The translations under genes were made by a program, and so were the position numbers. The notes beneath the pieces are model-generated. The model ran no database searches. It was not told where the DNA came from and saw only the letters and a program-made list of their open reading frames with translations. A stretch of 16,304 nucleotides of DNA, from positions 1 through 16,304 of the forward strand of contig JBDREA010000127.1 in the NCBI GenBank assembly GCA_043820265.1, in the 5' to 3' direction. This document shows positions 1-7,245 of the stretch, one piece after another (position 1 is the first letter of the stretch; each line of letters begins with the position of its first letter). This DNA is from JBDREA01 sp043820265 (GTDB taxonomy: Archaea; Altiarchaeota; Altiarchaeia; IMC4; JBDREA01).

Positions 1-56
1 CCTCTATGCGGCGGTTCCAAAGGCCCCGCGAAGCGGGGTGCGCCGCCGCATAGAGG
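1..56. repeat. GC-rich nested inverted repeat (hairpin)
   Basis: Bases 1-14 (cctctatgcggcgg) are perfectly complementary to 43-56. Inside them 24-29 (ccccgc) pairs with 33-38 around a GAA loop. The result is a stem with a second hairpin on top. It lies about 100 bases beyond the stop of the minus-strand gene ending at 160 and is much richer in GC than its surroundings. The left arm starts at the window edge, so the element may extend further. It could be a terminator or processing structure, or a dispersed palindromic repeat. The pairing is seen; the role is inferred. Confidence 0.75.
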
Positions 57-93
57 ACTATTAGAAACAAAACAAATTACGGTCGACTTTCAT

Positions 94-114
94 CTGCGAT
101 GCAAAGCATCGCAG
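94..114. repeat. 9-bp perfect hairpin with AAA loop
   Basis: Bases 94-102 (ctgcgatgc) pair perfectly with 106-114 around a three-base AAA loop. It lies 45 bases past the stop of the minus-strand surface-protein gene. On the minus strand it is preceded by a T-rich stretch (positions 140-126), so it could mark the 3' end of that transcript. The tight three-base loop recurs in other palindromes of this window. Confidence 0.7.
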
Positions 115-159
115 TATTCAGCCGACAAAATTTGATAAAAAGGTGTTTGAAGTATCCAA

Positions 160-1074
160 TTACCCCGAAGTTGCCAGCACGTTGATTTTTCCGCTGCAAG
201 AACCAGATACGCCTGAAGCAGGTATTTGTATTTTCCAGTAGGCGTCTTTTGTGCTGACTGCACCGGTTCTTTGGGCGAGATCGAAGCTGGATAGAGTGAC
301 GGAGTCGTCGGTCAGCGAAGTCATGGAGCCAAAGGCGGTGTCAGACGACAAATCGTATCGGAGATTGGCCAAGTCAACGTTTCCAGTGCTGCACGTCATC
401 GCGTAGCCGTCACCGTTCACAGACCCGTAACCATCCAAGCTGATATCAATCTGCTCGTTACCAGTATTCGTGACAGTCAAAGTTTGGTCTCCGCTGGTGG
501 CTCCAAGAGCCAAAGAACCAAAAGACAAACTCGAAGGCACACTCAAAGCAGTCAAAGTATTAATCGTGGTGTTGTCCCAACCCACACCGTAGGCTATGTC
601 ATCGGTCGCGTTTATCGTGCAATTCCATTCCCCTGGATCCGCATAGTACTCAACTGTGAAACTACATACGACATCCACGGTATTGCCTGAACCCCCACTC
701 AACGCACAACTCGTATTCGTATACCTGTTATTCGCATCATCAGTATTCCCACTGAAATCATCCAAATCCTCGCTATTCAAAAACAACTCGGCCGCCGCAC
801 CAGACACATTCGCATAGCCGTTATTGTCGGTAACCGTCGCCGAACAATTCACTTCAACCGTCAACCCATCAGATAAATCAACCTCATTCGACGGACTACC
901 AGTAGCGTCATCAACAGCCACAACACCAACAGAAGGTGCGGAGTTTCCTACGCTAAGGGAGGAATCTATAACAGCTGCCCAGACCATGGATATTGCGTTA
1001 AATAAAATGAGTAGTGTAAGGGTTGCAGTTACAACAGCCCATGTGATATTTACGTTTTTTTTCATTTGGACCAC
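160..1074 (-). CDS. Secreted Ig-like surface protein (hypothetical)
   Basis: A protein of about 300 residues with a short basic start (MKKN), a hydrophobic helix (roughly residues 8-31 from the GTG) ending in a VWA signal-like site, and an exported body rich in Ser, Thr, Asp, Asn and Gly. Several Asn-X-Ser/Thr sites would allow N-glycosylation. The middle (CSFTVEYYADPGEWNCTINA) looks like an Ig or cadherin-like beta domain. The segment after it (SLSFGSLALGATSGDQTLTV) resembles the Hydin/choice-of-anchor type of beta-sandwich found in archaeal surface proteins. No catalytic motif is visible, so the role is probably structural or adhesive at the cell surface. Two starts are possible: GTG at 1074, or ATG at 1065, where the upstream GTGGTC may act as part of the SD. 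I slightly prefer ATG 1065. Function unknown. Confidence 0.8.
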   Translation of the reverse strand: MVQMKKNVNITWAVVTATLTLLILFNAISMVWAAVIDSSLSVGNSAPSVGVVAVDDATGSPSNEVDLSDGLTVEVNCSATVTDNNGYANVSGAAAELFLNSEDLDDFSGNTDDANNRYTNTSCALSGGSGNTVDVVCSFTVEYYADPGEWNCTINATDDIAYGVGWDNTTINTLTALSVPSSLSFGSLALGATSGDQTLTVTNTGNEQIDISLDGYGSVNGDGYAMTCSTGNVDLANLRYDLSSDTAFGSMTSLTDDSVTLSSFDLAQRTGAVSTKDAYWKIQIPASGVSGSCSGKINVLATSG

Positions 1075-1104
1075 TTCCCTACAAAGTGGTTGTTTTATCG
1101 CTAA

Positions 1105-1125
1105 CTGAAAAATAATATAATTTAA
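1105..1125 (-). promoter_or_regulatory. Probable TATA promoter of the Ig-like gene
   Basis: Read on the minus strand, 1120-1111 gives TTATATTATT, about 40 bases before the GTG start at 1074. This would put transcription start near 1088 with a short leader containing a GGGAAGTGG stretch. The 98-bp gap behind the stop of the next gene is otherwise AT-rich and featureless. Inferred from base pattern only. Confidence 0.4.
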
Positions 1126-1172
1126 TAATCATATATTCTGAATTTTGATTAATAAATCGCATTATGGATATT

Positions 1173-2354
1173 TTACACAATGCTTCCCTCCTTTGTTCTC
1201 CAAAAGCATCTTGGTTCTCCCGGCACACAGTATTTTCCAGCGGTGCATCTTTCCACGTTTTCCAGTTCGATTTGAATCTTGCATTCGTTTTTCAGGCACT
1301 TCGGCTTGTTTAAGGTTCTGACCAGGGTTTCGTCCTTGCAACTGAATCCTTCATAGAAGGGTTCGCCGCAGTCTGCGTCCCTGATGCAGTCGACTATTTC
1401 CACTGCCCCCCTGAGCCTTTCGATCATCCAGTCCTTTTTCACAAGCCAGGAAAGTCTGGTCTGCTCCTTTTCGTATCCCGCGAAAATATACACTGCCTGT
1501 CCGGGATGGTAGACGTTTGTCTTGACAAACAAGCGGCTCGCCGAGCGATCAGCTAAAAGCAGTTTTTTCTCTTTATCATCTAAGATATCTGCTACCAATT
1601 CACCCACGCCCTCGGGGGATCTGTGGCCTCCCAAAAAGATTATATGCCTCTCGTTTTTGAATTCAGGTAATCCGGATACTCCAACATTTATCACCTCAAA
1701 TCCCGTACCCCTGATAACCGAAAAAAGGTCTTCGGCCAACTCCCGGTCGATAGAGTTTGATACGACGATAACCCTTTTAGGATCGTATTGCCCGGACCTG
1801 ACCATGAAATCGAGCGAATCGGCGTACTTCCTGACATATCCCTGAAAATCAGAATAGGTCGTGCAAATCCCGCATTTGCACACAGTCCAATTTTCTTGGC
1901 CGAGCTCAAGTAGCCTGCCCACTGATTGTTCGAAGGGAACAGCGCATTCATCCTGCTTTTCCCCGGAAACCTGGCGGAAAAATTCCTGACTATCCAGATA
2001 GTAGTTCCCCGCGATTCCGACGTTGTACCAGGAAGGACATCCCGTCTTCTTTTGCGCCACACCCAACCAATTATCCATTTGTTCGTACGCGGGGCAATCC
2101 CTTTCGGCCGGGCAGCTCCAACCAGGAGAAAGGCAGGCATCAGTCAAATTATAACAGAAGCGCCTGTATGCATCTTTGAATTTATTTATTGGGATAACTG
2201 ATCCAGCAACAATGTTTGTTTCGCAGCTGCAGTCAAAGTCCTCGCAGATTTTTTTCGCAAACCACTCGTGCGTTATACTATCCCAAGCAGAAACAGGTAA
2301 ACAACCAAGTAAAAGAACCAATACCAGAAAAAAAAGACTATGTAAGGTCTTCAT
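1173..2354 (-). CDS. Secreted protein: PLC/S1-P1-like, S-layer-like and Cys-rich parts
   Basis: 393 residues in three parts. (1) A signal peptide of about 23 residues ends LPVSA, so cleavage would leave WDSITHEWF as the mature start. The Trp1/His6 spacing is that of zinc-dependent S1-P1 nucleases and is like phospholipase C, where the N-terminal Trp and a nearby His bind zinc. Later zinc ligands look degraded: GSVIPI lacks the usual PD, and GIAGNYYLDS has Asn where family members have His. (2) Residues about 193-312 (VIVVSNSIDRELAEDLF, FLGGHRSPEGVGELV, AVYIFAGYEKEQTR) resemble a domain of archaeal S-layer proteins. (3) Residues about 325-385 carry about nine cysteines in a pattern seen in archaeal secreted proteins. 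It probably acts outside the cell, possibly as a non-catalytic binder. The start is leaderless, about 30 bases after a TATA-like box. The domain reading is from memory of the families. Confidence 0.75.
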   Translation of the reverse strand: MKTLHSLFFLVLVLLLGCLPVSAWDSITHEWFAKKICEDFDCSCETNIVAGSVIPINKFKDAYRRFCYNLTDACLSPGWSCPAERDCPAYEQMDNWLGVAQKKTGCPSWYNVGIAGNYYLDSQEFFRQVSGEKQDECAVPFEQSVGRLLELGQENWTVCKCGICTTYSDFQGYVRKYADSLDFMVRSGQYDPKRVIVVSNSIDRELAEDLFSVIRGTGFEVINVGVSGLPEFKNERHIIFLGGHRSPEGVGELVADILDDKEKKLLLADRSASRLFVKTNVYHPGQAVYIFAGYEKEQTRLSWLVKKDWMIERLRGAVEIVDCIRDADCGEPFYEGFSCKDETLVRTLNKPKCLKNECKIQIELENVERCTAGKYCVPGEPRCFWRTKEGSIV

Positions 2355-2389
2355 AGCATATAAAAATACATACTCAAAGTATAAAGGCT
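2355..2389. promoter_or_regulatory. 35-bp divergent promoter with two TATA boxes
   Basis: Only 35 bases separate the ATG at 2354 (minus) from the ATG at 2390 (plus). For gltX, 2358-2367 (atataaaaat) lies about 28 bases before the ATG. For the secreted-protein gene the minus-strand box cctttatact (2388-2379) lies about 30 bases before its ATG. Both transcripts should therefore start at or next to the start codon, without an SD. Each gene's TATA box lies beside the other gene's start codon, so the two initiation complexes would overlap. Confidence 0.65.
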
Positions 2390-3868
2390 ATGGCTAAGGG
2401 CGCTAAATCAAAGGACATTGGAGTGGCAGACCCGGTATTGCCAGGTAATCCGAAAGAACCTGTCTTACGCTTCGCCCCCAATCCCAACGGCCCACCCACG
2501 ATCGGGTCATCCAGGGGAATCGTGTTAAACCATTTTCTGGCGAAAAAATACGGCGGAACATTTATCCTAAGATTCGACGACACAGACCCAAAAGTCAAAA
2601 AACCTCTGAAAGAGGCCTATGATTGGTATGTCGAAGACTGCACTTGGCTGGGCTGTCCACCTGACAGGATTGTTGTTGCTTCCGAGAACATGGAGTCTTA
2701 CTATGAATACGCGGAAAAACTCATCGACATGGGAAAGGCTTATGTTTGTCAGTGTACCCAAGAGGAATTCAAAAAATTCAAAGACAGAGGAGAGCAAAGT
2801 TGCCCGCACCGCGACCAAAAGCCCCAGGAAACCTTGGATTTATGGAAACAGATGCTCTCAGGAAAGTTCGAAGAAAAAGAGGTTGTTTTGCGCATTAAAA
2901 CCGACTTCCACCACCCCGATCCCGCACTCAGAGACTGGGTCGCCTTCAGGATTCTAAAAGCAGATCATGTTCGCGTAGGGAAAAAATATGTTGTCTGGCC
3001 GATGCTCGACATGGAGTCCGCAATCGAGGATCACTTGCAGAAAGTGACCCATATACTTCGTGGAAAGGAATTGCGCGATAGCGAGTTGCGCCAAAAATTC
3101 ATCTATGATTATCTTGGATGGGATTATCCGAAAACAATAGTCTTTGGGAGAATGAAGGTTGAGGAGTACGGGAAGCTTTCGACCAGTGGCATCGCAAAGG
3201 CAATCGAGGCGGGAGAATACGCCGGCTGGGACGACCCCAGGCTCCCCATGATCAGGGCATTTCGAAGGAGGGGTATTCAGGCTGAAGCCATCAGAAACCT
3301 CATGCTCGCCCAAGGATTCGGCGAAAACGACATATCTTTTTCGCTGGAGAACCTTTACGCAGAAAACCGAAAGATCGCAGATCCATTAGCCAATAGGTAT
3401 TACTTCATCCCCGATCCCATGAAATTGGTTATCGAAAAAGCAGAAGAAACGGAAGTCCAAATGCCGCTTCATCCCTCATTTAAGGATCGAGGATTTCGGA
3501 AATACACTGTGAGAGTAGACGATAAAGGACAGATGGATCTTTGGGTGTCAACTGAAGACATTCATAAGATGAAGCTCGGCGAAGAACAGCGGTTGATGAA
3601 TCTGACGAACTTCCATATTGAGGCTGTGAGCGTTCATGGAGTGAAGGCATGCGCTCTTCCTAAAAACTTCAAAGTCCCCAAACTCCAATGGCTAAGCGAT
3701 TACGTTGAGGCAGAGGTGAGGGGGCCTGAGGGCGTAGTGCAAGGTTACGCAGAGCCGATGTGCACTGACCTTAATGAAGGTGACCTGATACAATTCGAGC
3801 GATATGGCTTCGTCAAACTGGACGAGAAAAAAGACAACCTTTTAATATTCTACTTCGCGCATAAATAA
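2390..3868 (+). CDS. gltX: Glutamyl-tRNA synthetase, archaeal type
   Basis: It charges tRNA with glutamate in the cytoplasm; archaeal enzymes usually also make Glu-tRNA(Gln) for an amidotransferase. The class-I signature is at residues 28-43 (FAPNPNGPPTIGSSRG), with TIGS where HIGH is expected, a variant I recall from other archaeal GluRS. It is followed by RFDDTDP, a Cys cluster (VCQCTQEEF, then SCPHR) and KLSTSG at 262-267 as the KMSKS loop, then GWDDPRLPMIRAFRRRGI. The C-terminal third is the beta-barrel anticodon-binding region typical of the archaeal/eukaryotic (GlnRS-like) form. It has 492 residues; archaeal relatives usually have about 550-570. The shortage is at the N terminus: only 27 residues precede the FAPNP motif, and the 35-bp gap leaves no room for more. 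The start is leaderless. Confidence 0.95.
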   Translation: MAKGAKSKDIGVADPVLPGNPKEPVLRFAPNPNGPPTIGSSRGIVLNHFLAKKYGGTFILRFDDTDPKVKKPLKEAYDWYVEDCTWLGCPPDRIVVASENMESYYEYAEKLIDMGKAYVCQCTQEEFKKFKDRGEQSCPHRDQKPQETLDLWKQMLSGKFEEKEVVLRIKTDFHHPDPALRDWVAFRILKADHVRVGKKYVVWPMLDMESAIEDHLQKVTHILRGKELRDSELRQKFIYDYLGWDYPKTIVFGRMKVEEYGKLSTSGIAKAIEAGEYAGWDDPRLPMIRAFRRRGIQAEAIRNLMLAQGFGENDISFSLENLYAENRKIADPLANRYYFIPDPMKLVIEKAEETEVQMPLHPSFKDRGFRKYTVRVDDKGQMDLWVSTEDIHKMKLGEEQRLMNLTNFHIEAVSVHGVKACALPKNFKVPKLQWLSDYVEAEVRGPEGVVQGYAEPMCTDLNEGDLIQFERYGFVKLDEKKDNLLIFYFAHK

Positions 3869-3892
3869 TCTCGGGCGAAAGCCTGAGTTATT
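3864..3892 (+). terminator. GNRA-capped hairpin at the gltX stop codon
   Basis: Bases 3870-3876 (ctcgggc) pair with 3881-3887 (gcctgag) around a GAAA tetraloop. The stem continues with 3864-3868 (aataa) against 3888-3892 (ttatt), with T3869 bulged. The stem thus includes the gltX stop codon. No long T-run follows, so it is more likely an RNA stabiliser, processing site or attenuator than a complete terminator. Confidence 0.5.
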
Positions 3893-3897
3893 TCTGC

Positions 3898-3916
3898 CGA
3901 ACAACTTTGCTGTTCG
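3898..3916 (+). repeat. Second post-gltX hairpin, GCTGTT type
   Basis: Bases 3898-3905 (cgaacaac) pair with 3909-3916 (gctgttcg) around a TTT loop, with one A/C mismatch. The right arm and tight loop match two other palindromes in this window (9560-9580 and 11812-11832). It separates gltX from the small gene starting at 3951. Confidence 0.55.
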
Positions 3917-3950
3917 TAGCATAAATGATGGAACTCGAGGAGATGAGTAA

Positions 3951-4226
3951 ATGATTGACGAATGGAATCCCAAGAAAGGAGTCAGACTCGACGTGCTAAG
4001 AAAGATAATTGATGATATTGATGCCGATCCCTTCTTTCAGAGCATCCTGACAGAACCAGCCAAGCACTTTGGCTTGATACCTACTATGGGAGACGACTTC
4101 CAGTTCGCGTTAGTGGCTCCGGAAGGCGAAGAAAGGCTGGAAATCGACGAGGAATTAGAGGAAAAAATCGTCAAGGGACTCGACGAAATCATGCTCAGGC
4201 GCGTAGGGGAGAAAACAAGGTTCTGA
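3951..4226 (+). CDS. Small acidic protein of unknown function
   Basis: 91 residues, strongly charged and mainly helical by composition, with an acidic run (EGEERLEIDEELEEKIVKGL) and a basic end (RRVGEKTRF). No Cys, signal peptide or membrane helix. I do not recognise the family. The ATG is preceded by GAGGAGATGA at 3937-3946, a good SD four bases away. It starts 82 bases after gltX in the same direction without a clear TATA box, so it is probably read from the gltX transcript past the two hairpins. A nine-codon ORF at 3925-3954 overlaps its start as ATGA and could couple translation. Codon use looks like gltX. Confidence 0.75.
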   Translation: MIDEWNPKKGVRLDVLRKIIDDIDADPFFQSILTEPAKHFGLIPTMGDDFQFALVAPEGEERLEIDEELEEKIVKGLDEIMLRRVGEKTRF

Positions 4227-4230
4227 GAAA

Positions 4231-4241
4231 CGTTTTTAAGT
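4231..4241 (+). promoter_or_regulatory. TATA-like box before the 58-residue ORF
   Basis: The stretch gtttttaag (4232-4240) is centred about 28 bases before the ATG at 4264 and there is no SD between them. This is the same layout as the leaderless promoters of gltX and the ATPase. Confidence 0.4.
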
Positions 4242-4263
4242 AAAGACATCCTAAGGAATAGTA

Positions 4264-4440
4264 ATGAATGCCATAAAACAGAGAGGTCCGGCGACTGGAA
4301 TGAGCGGTCTAGGGCCAGATATTGGAACTATTAAGTCAATAGAGCCTCGAAGTAGAATTGGTGACATTTTAGTTCATCCACTCGACGTCCATCTTGAATG
4401 TGGGAACCTTAACGCAAGGATTATAGGACCTCCATACTAA
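4264..4440 (+). CDS. Candidate 58-residue small protein
   Basis: An open frame from ATG 4264 to TAA 4440 encodes 58 residues, beginning MNAIKQRGPATGMSGLGPD, with IEPRSRIGDILVHPLDVHLE in the middle and ending ARIIGPPY. It is rich in Gly, Pro and Ile, with alternating hydrophobic positions (RIGDILVHPLDVHLECGNLN) that suggest a small beta-rich protein. There is one Cys and no membrane helix. Support: a TATA-like box at the leaderless distance and a frame that fills the gap between two genes. I do not recognise it, and so short a frame could be chance. Confidence 0.45.
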   Translation: MNAIKQRGPATGMSGLGPDIGTIKSIEPRSRIGDILVHPLDVHLECGNLNARIIGPPY

Positions 4441-4467
4441 TTGTTTTTGTTTTTTGATCTTTTCATT

Positions 4468-4482
4468 GATTATTATATCTTT
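4468..4482 (+). promoter_or_regulatory. TATA-like promoter of the Ca2+-ATPase
   Basis: The stretch tattatatct (4471-4480) is centred about 26 bases before ATG 4501. The bases up to the start are T-rich with no SD, so the transcript is probably leaderless. Confidence 0.5.
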
Positions 4483-4500
4483 TTTTGCATCATCTATACC

Positions 4501-7245
4501 ATGCCTTCCATTAACTGGCATTCAAAGTCTAAAGAAGAGGTTTTAGAAAAACTGTCCACAGGACGTGACGGTTTATCAGAAGAAAATGCAAAAGCCCTTC
4601 TTTGCCGGCATGGCCCCAACGAATTGGAGGAGGTCAAAGGCGAAAGTCCTCTGCAAATGCTCGCCCGGCAATTCAAGGATTTTCTCATAATCATTCTGCT
4701 TTGTGCCGCATTTGTCTCTCTTGCGATAGGATATATCGATGGAAGTATCGAAGAAGCAGTGGATTCTGTCGTCATCATCGTTATCGTAGCCTTCATCGTC
4801 GTTGTCGGATTCTATCAGGAGTACAGCGCCAAACGGGAACTCGATGCCCTAAAGAAGATCCTCACACCCACAGCAGTCGTCATCAGGGAAGGCAAGAAAA
4901 AGAAGATTGCCGCCCAAGAACTCGTTCCCGGCGACATCATCATATTAGAAACCGGAGACAGGATACCCGCTGATGCCCGGTTGATTGAAACAATAAATCT
5001 AAGAATAGATGAATCCGCTCTAACGGGTGAGTCTCGTCCCTCAAGCAAAACCGTTGATTCCGTATCTGAAGAGGCAGTCCTGGCAGACAGAAAATGCATG
5101 GCTTACATGGTTACAAACGTTTCTGCCGGAAGAGCCAAGGCCGTTGTGATAGCTACTGGGATGGACACAGAAATCGGAAAAATCGCATCCCATATCGCCC
5201 GAATCGAAGAGGAACAGACTCCGCTCCAGGCAAGGCTTGAAGACCTCGGAAAAAAGATCGGGTGGGGGGTGCTGGGGATATGCCTTATAGTATTCATCGT
5301 GGGCATCCTTTTTCAAACAAGGGCGCCGGTTGAGATGTTTCTGATCGCTGTCGCACTCGCTGTAGCTGCCGTCCCCGAAGGACTGCCTGGGGTTGTTACC
5401 GTAGCTTTATCCACTGGAATGAAACGGATGGTCAGAAGACACGCAATCGTTCGTAGGCTTTTGGCGGTAGAAACTCTCGGTTCAACCACGGTGATTTGTA
5501 GCGACAAGACCGGGACCCTCACAAAAAACGAGATGACAGTCACCAAGGTATTCGTGGATGGGACAGATTATGATGTGACAGGAACTGGCTACGAATTAAA
5601 GGGAGAGCTGACTGTTGACGGGAAAAAAGCAGAATCATCAGATGGAGTGAAGCTGCTTTCGAGGATAGGCATACTATGCAACAACGCGTCTGTCGACCAA
5701 AAAGGAAATCAAGTATCTATAACCGGAGACCCCACGGAAGCTTGCCTTATCGTTTTGGGTGCCAAGGCAGGATTAGATGAAACGCAAACTGAAGAAGAAT
5801 TTCCTAGGCTAGGTGAAGTACCCTTTGACTCCCAGAGGAAACGGATGACGACTATCCATAAGACAAGCGAAGGAAATTTCGCCTATGTGAAGGGAGCACC
5901 TGACGTAGTGCTTGAACTATGCGAAAGTATCTTAGAACAAGGACAGATCCGAAAGATCACAGCAGAAGACAAAAAGAAGATCCTTCTAAAAAACGAGCAA
6001 TACGCAAATGATGCGCTAAGAGTTCTGGCAGGTGCTTACCGGAAAGTCGAAGGTGGGATTTTGGATGATAAGATCGAACAAAATCTGACTTTCGTCAACC
6101 TTTATGGCATGATCGATCCTCCAAGAGAGGATGCAATAGATGCCGTTGCGCTATGTAAGCAGGCTGGGCTGAAGCTGATCATGATAACTGGCGACCATCT
6201 TCTGACAGCATTGGCCATTGCAAAAAAGATGGACTTCACAGACAACAAAGAAGCGCTCACGGGGGTGGAACTGGAAAAACTCACAGACGAGGAATTAACC
6301 GAAAGAGTTGAGTCTGTGGGAATATTCGCAAGGGTTTCACCAGAACACAAACTCAGAATCATCACAGCTTTAAAGAGCCACGGCCACGTGGTTGCTATGA
6401 CCGGCGACGGAGTAAACGATGCCCCCGCCCTGAAGATGGCAGACATCGGGATTTCAATGGGGATTACTGGAACAGACGTTGCCCAGCAAGCAAGCGACAT
6501 GGTTTTAACAGACGATAATTTTGCCTCGATTGTGGCTTCAGTTGAAGAAGGCAGGGGAATCTATGATAACATCAGGAAATTCTTCGCTTATCTGATATCA
6601 GGAAACATCGTCGAAGTCGCAGTCATATTTCTTTCGATAATAGCTGCAACTGTCTTACCCGGTCTTCCGGTCGCAATGACGGCGGCCCAAATACTCTTGA
6701 TCAACCTTGTAACCGACGGACTTCCAGCGCTCGCCCTCGGAATCGATCCCTTCGAACCGAATGCGATGAAACAAAAGCCGAGAAAAAAAGACGAACCAAT
6801 ATACGCTAATCTAAACCCCTTCATTTTATGGTATCCTCTAATCGCAACAATCATTACATTCGGATTGTTTGTGACAGCCTGGCTTAGGACAGGAAACGAC
6901 GCCCACGCCCAGACCGTAACATTCCTTTCAATCGCGCTCTTCGAGCTCTATCAGGCCTTTGCGTCCCGTTCAACGAAGTATCCCTCTTTTTCTGTTGGCA
7001 TATTCAAAAATCCCTGGTTGATCGCAGCAGTGGCAGCTTCTCTTGTCGTGTGTCTCGGAATAGTGTATATCTCAGTTGAGGTGCCCTTTATTGGGCTCAC
7101 CCTGCCAGACGTATTTGACACTTTCCCCATTCCCTTCACGGAATTCCTGATTATTCTAGCGCTATCCAGCCTGGGTTTTATCTACTTAGAGATCGCAAAG
7201 TACTGGCAGTCACGGGAGGAACTGCATGTCATCCAAAGCGCTTAG
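4501..7245 (+). CDS. P-type Ca2+-transporting ATPase (P2A)
   Basis: It pumps cations across the cytoplasmic membrane at the cost of ATP. Counting from ATG 4501 (914 residues): cation-ATPase N-terminal domain 1-65 (INWHSKSKEEVLEKL, GPNEL); actuator TGES at 175-178; M4 motif PEGLP at 292-296; phosphorylation site DKTGTLT with Asp335; nucleotide-domain KGAP at 464-467; hinge GDGVNDAP from 635; M5 GNIVE at 701-705; M6 NLVTDG at 735-740; four more C-terminal helices. The M4 Glu, M5 Asn/Glu and M6 Asn/Thr/Asp match the residues that bind calcium in SERCA, so Ca2+ is the likely substrate. The upstream TTG at 4441 would add only a T-rich, promoter-encoded stretch and is not used here. The 3' end overlaps pdxT by 20 bases. 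Confidence 0.93.
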   Translation: MPSINWHSKSKEEVLEKLSTGRDGLSEENAKALLCRHGPNELEEVKGESPLQMLARQFKDFLIIILLCAAFVSLAIGYIDGSIEEAVDSVVIIVIVAFIVVVGFYQEYSAKRELDALKKILTPTAVVIREGKKKKIAAQELVPGDIIILETGDRIPADARLIETINLRIDESALTGESRPSSKTVDSVSEEAVLADRKCMAYMVTNVSAGRAKAVVIATGMDTEIGKIASHIARIEEEQTPLQARLEDLGKKIGWGVLGICLIVFIVGILFQTRAPVEMFLIAVALAVAAVPEGLPGVVTVALSTGMKRMVRRHAIVRRLLAVETLGSTTVICSDKTGTLTKNEMTVTKVFVDGTDYDVTGTGYELKGELTVDGKKAESSDGVKLLSRIGILCNNASVDQKGNQVSITGDPTEACLIVLGAKAGLDETQTEEEFPRLGEVPFDSQRKRMTTIHKTSEGNFAYVKGAPDVVLELCESILEQGQIRKITAEDKKKILLKNEQYANDALRVLAGAYRKVEGGILDDKIEQNLTFVNLYGMIDPPREDAIDAVALCKQAGLKLIMITGDHLLTALAIAKKMDFTDNKEALTGVELEKLTDEELTERVESVGIFARVSPEHKLRIITALKSHGHVVAMTGDGVNDAPALKMADIGISMGITGTDVAQQASDMVLTDDNFASIVASVEEGRGIYDNIRKFFAYLISGNIVEVAVIFLSIIAATVLPGLPVAMTAAQILLINLVTDGLPALALGIDPFEPNAMKQKPRKKDEPIYANLNPFILWYPLIATIITFGLFVTAWLRTGNDAHAQTVTFLSIALFELYQAFASRSTKYPSFSVGIFKNPWLIAAVAASLVVCLGIVYISVEVPFIGLTLPDVFDTFPIPFTEFLIILALSSLGFIYLEIAKYWQSREELHVIQSA

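Noticed and set aside
11..40. ggttccaaagg stretch looking like a tRNA T-arm
   Set aside because: The flanking bases do not form a T-stem, acceptor or anticodon arm; they belong to the long inverted repeat.
484..1108. Plus-strand open frames opposite the surface-protein gene
   Set aside because: They have no recognisable domains or SD, while the minus-strand frame has a signal peptide and a coherent beta-rich body.
4441..4500. Upstream TTG start of the ATPase adding 20 residues
   Set aside because: The extra stretch is T-rich, overlaps the TATA-like promoter and encodes only Phe/Ile/Tyr before the family-typical N terminus at ATG 4501.
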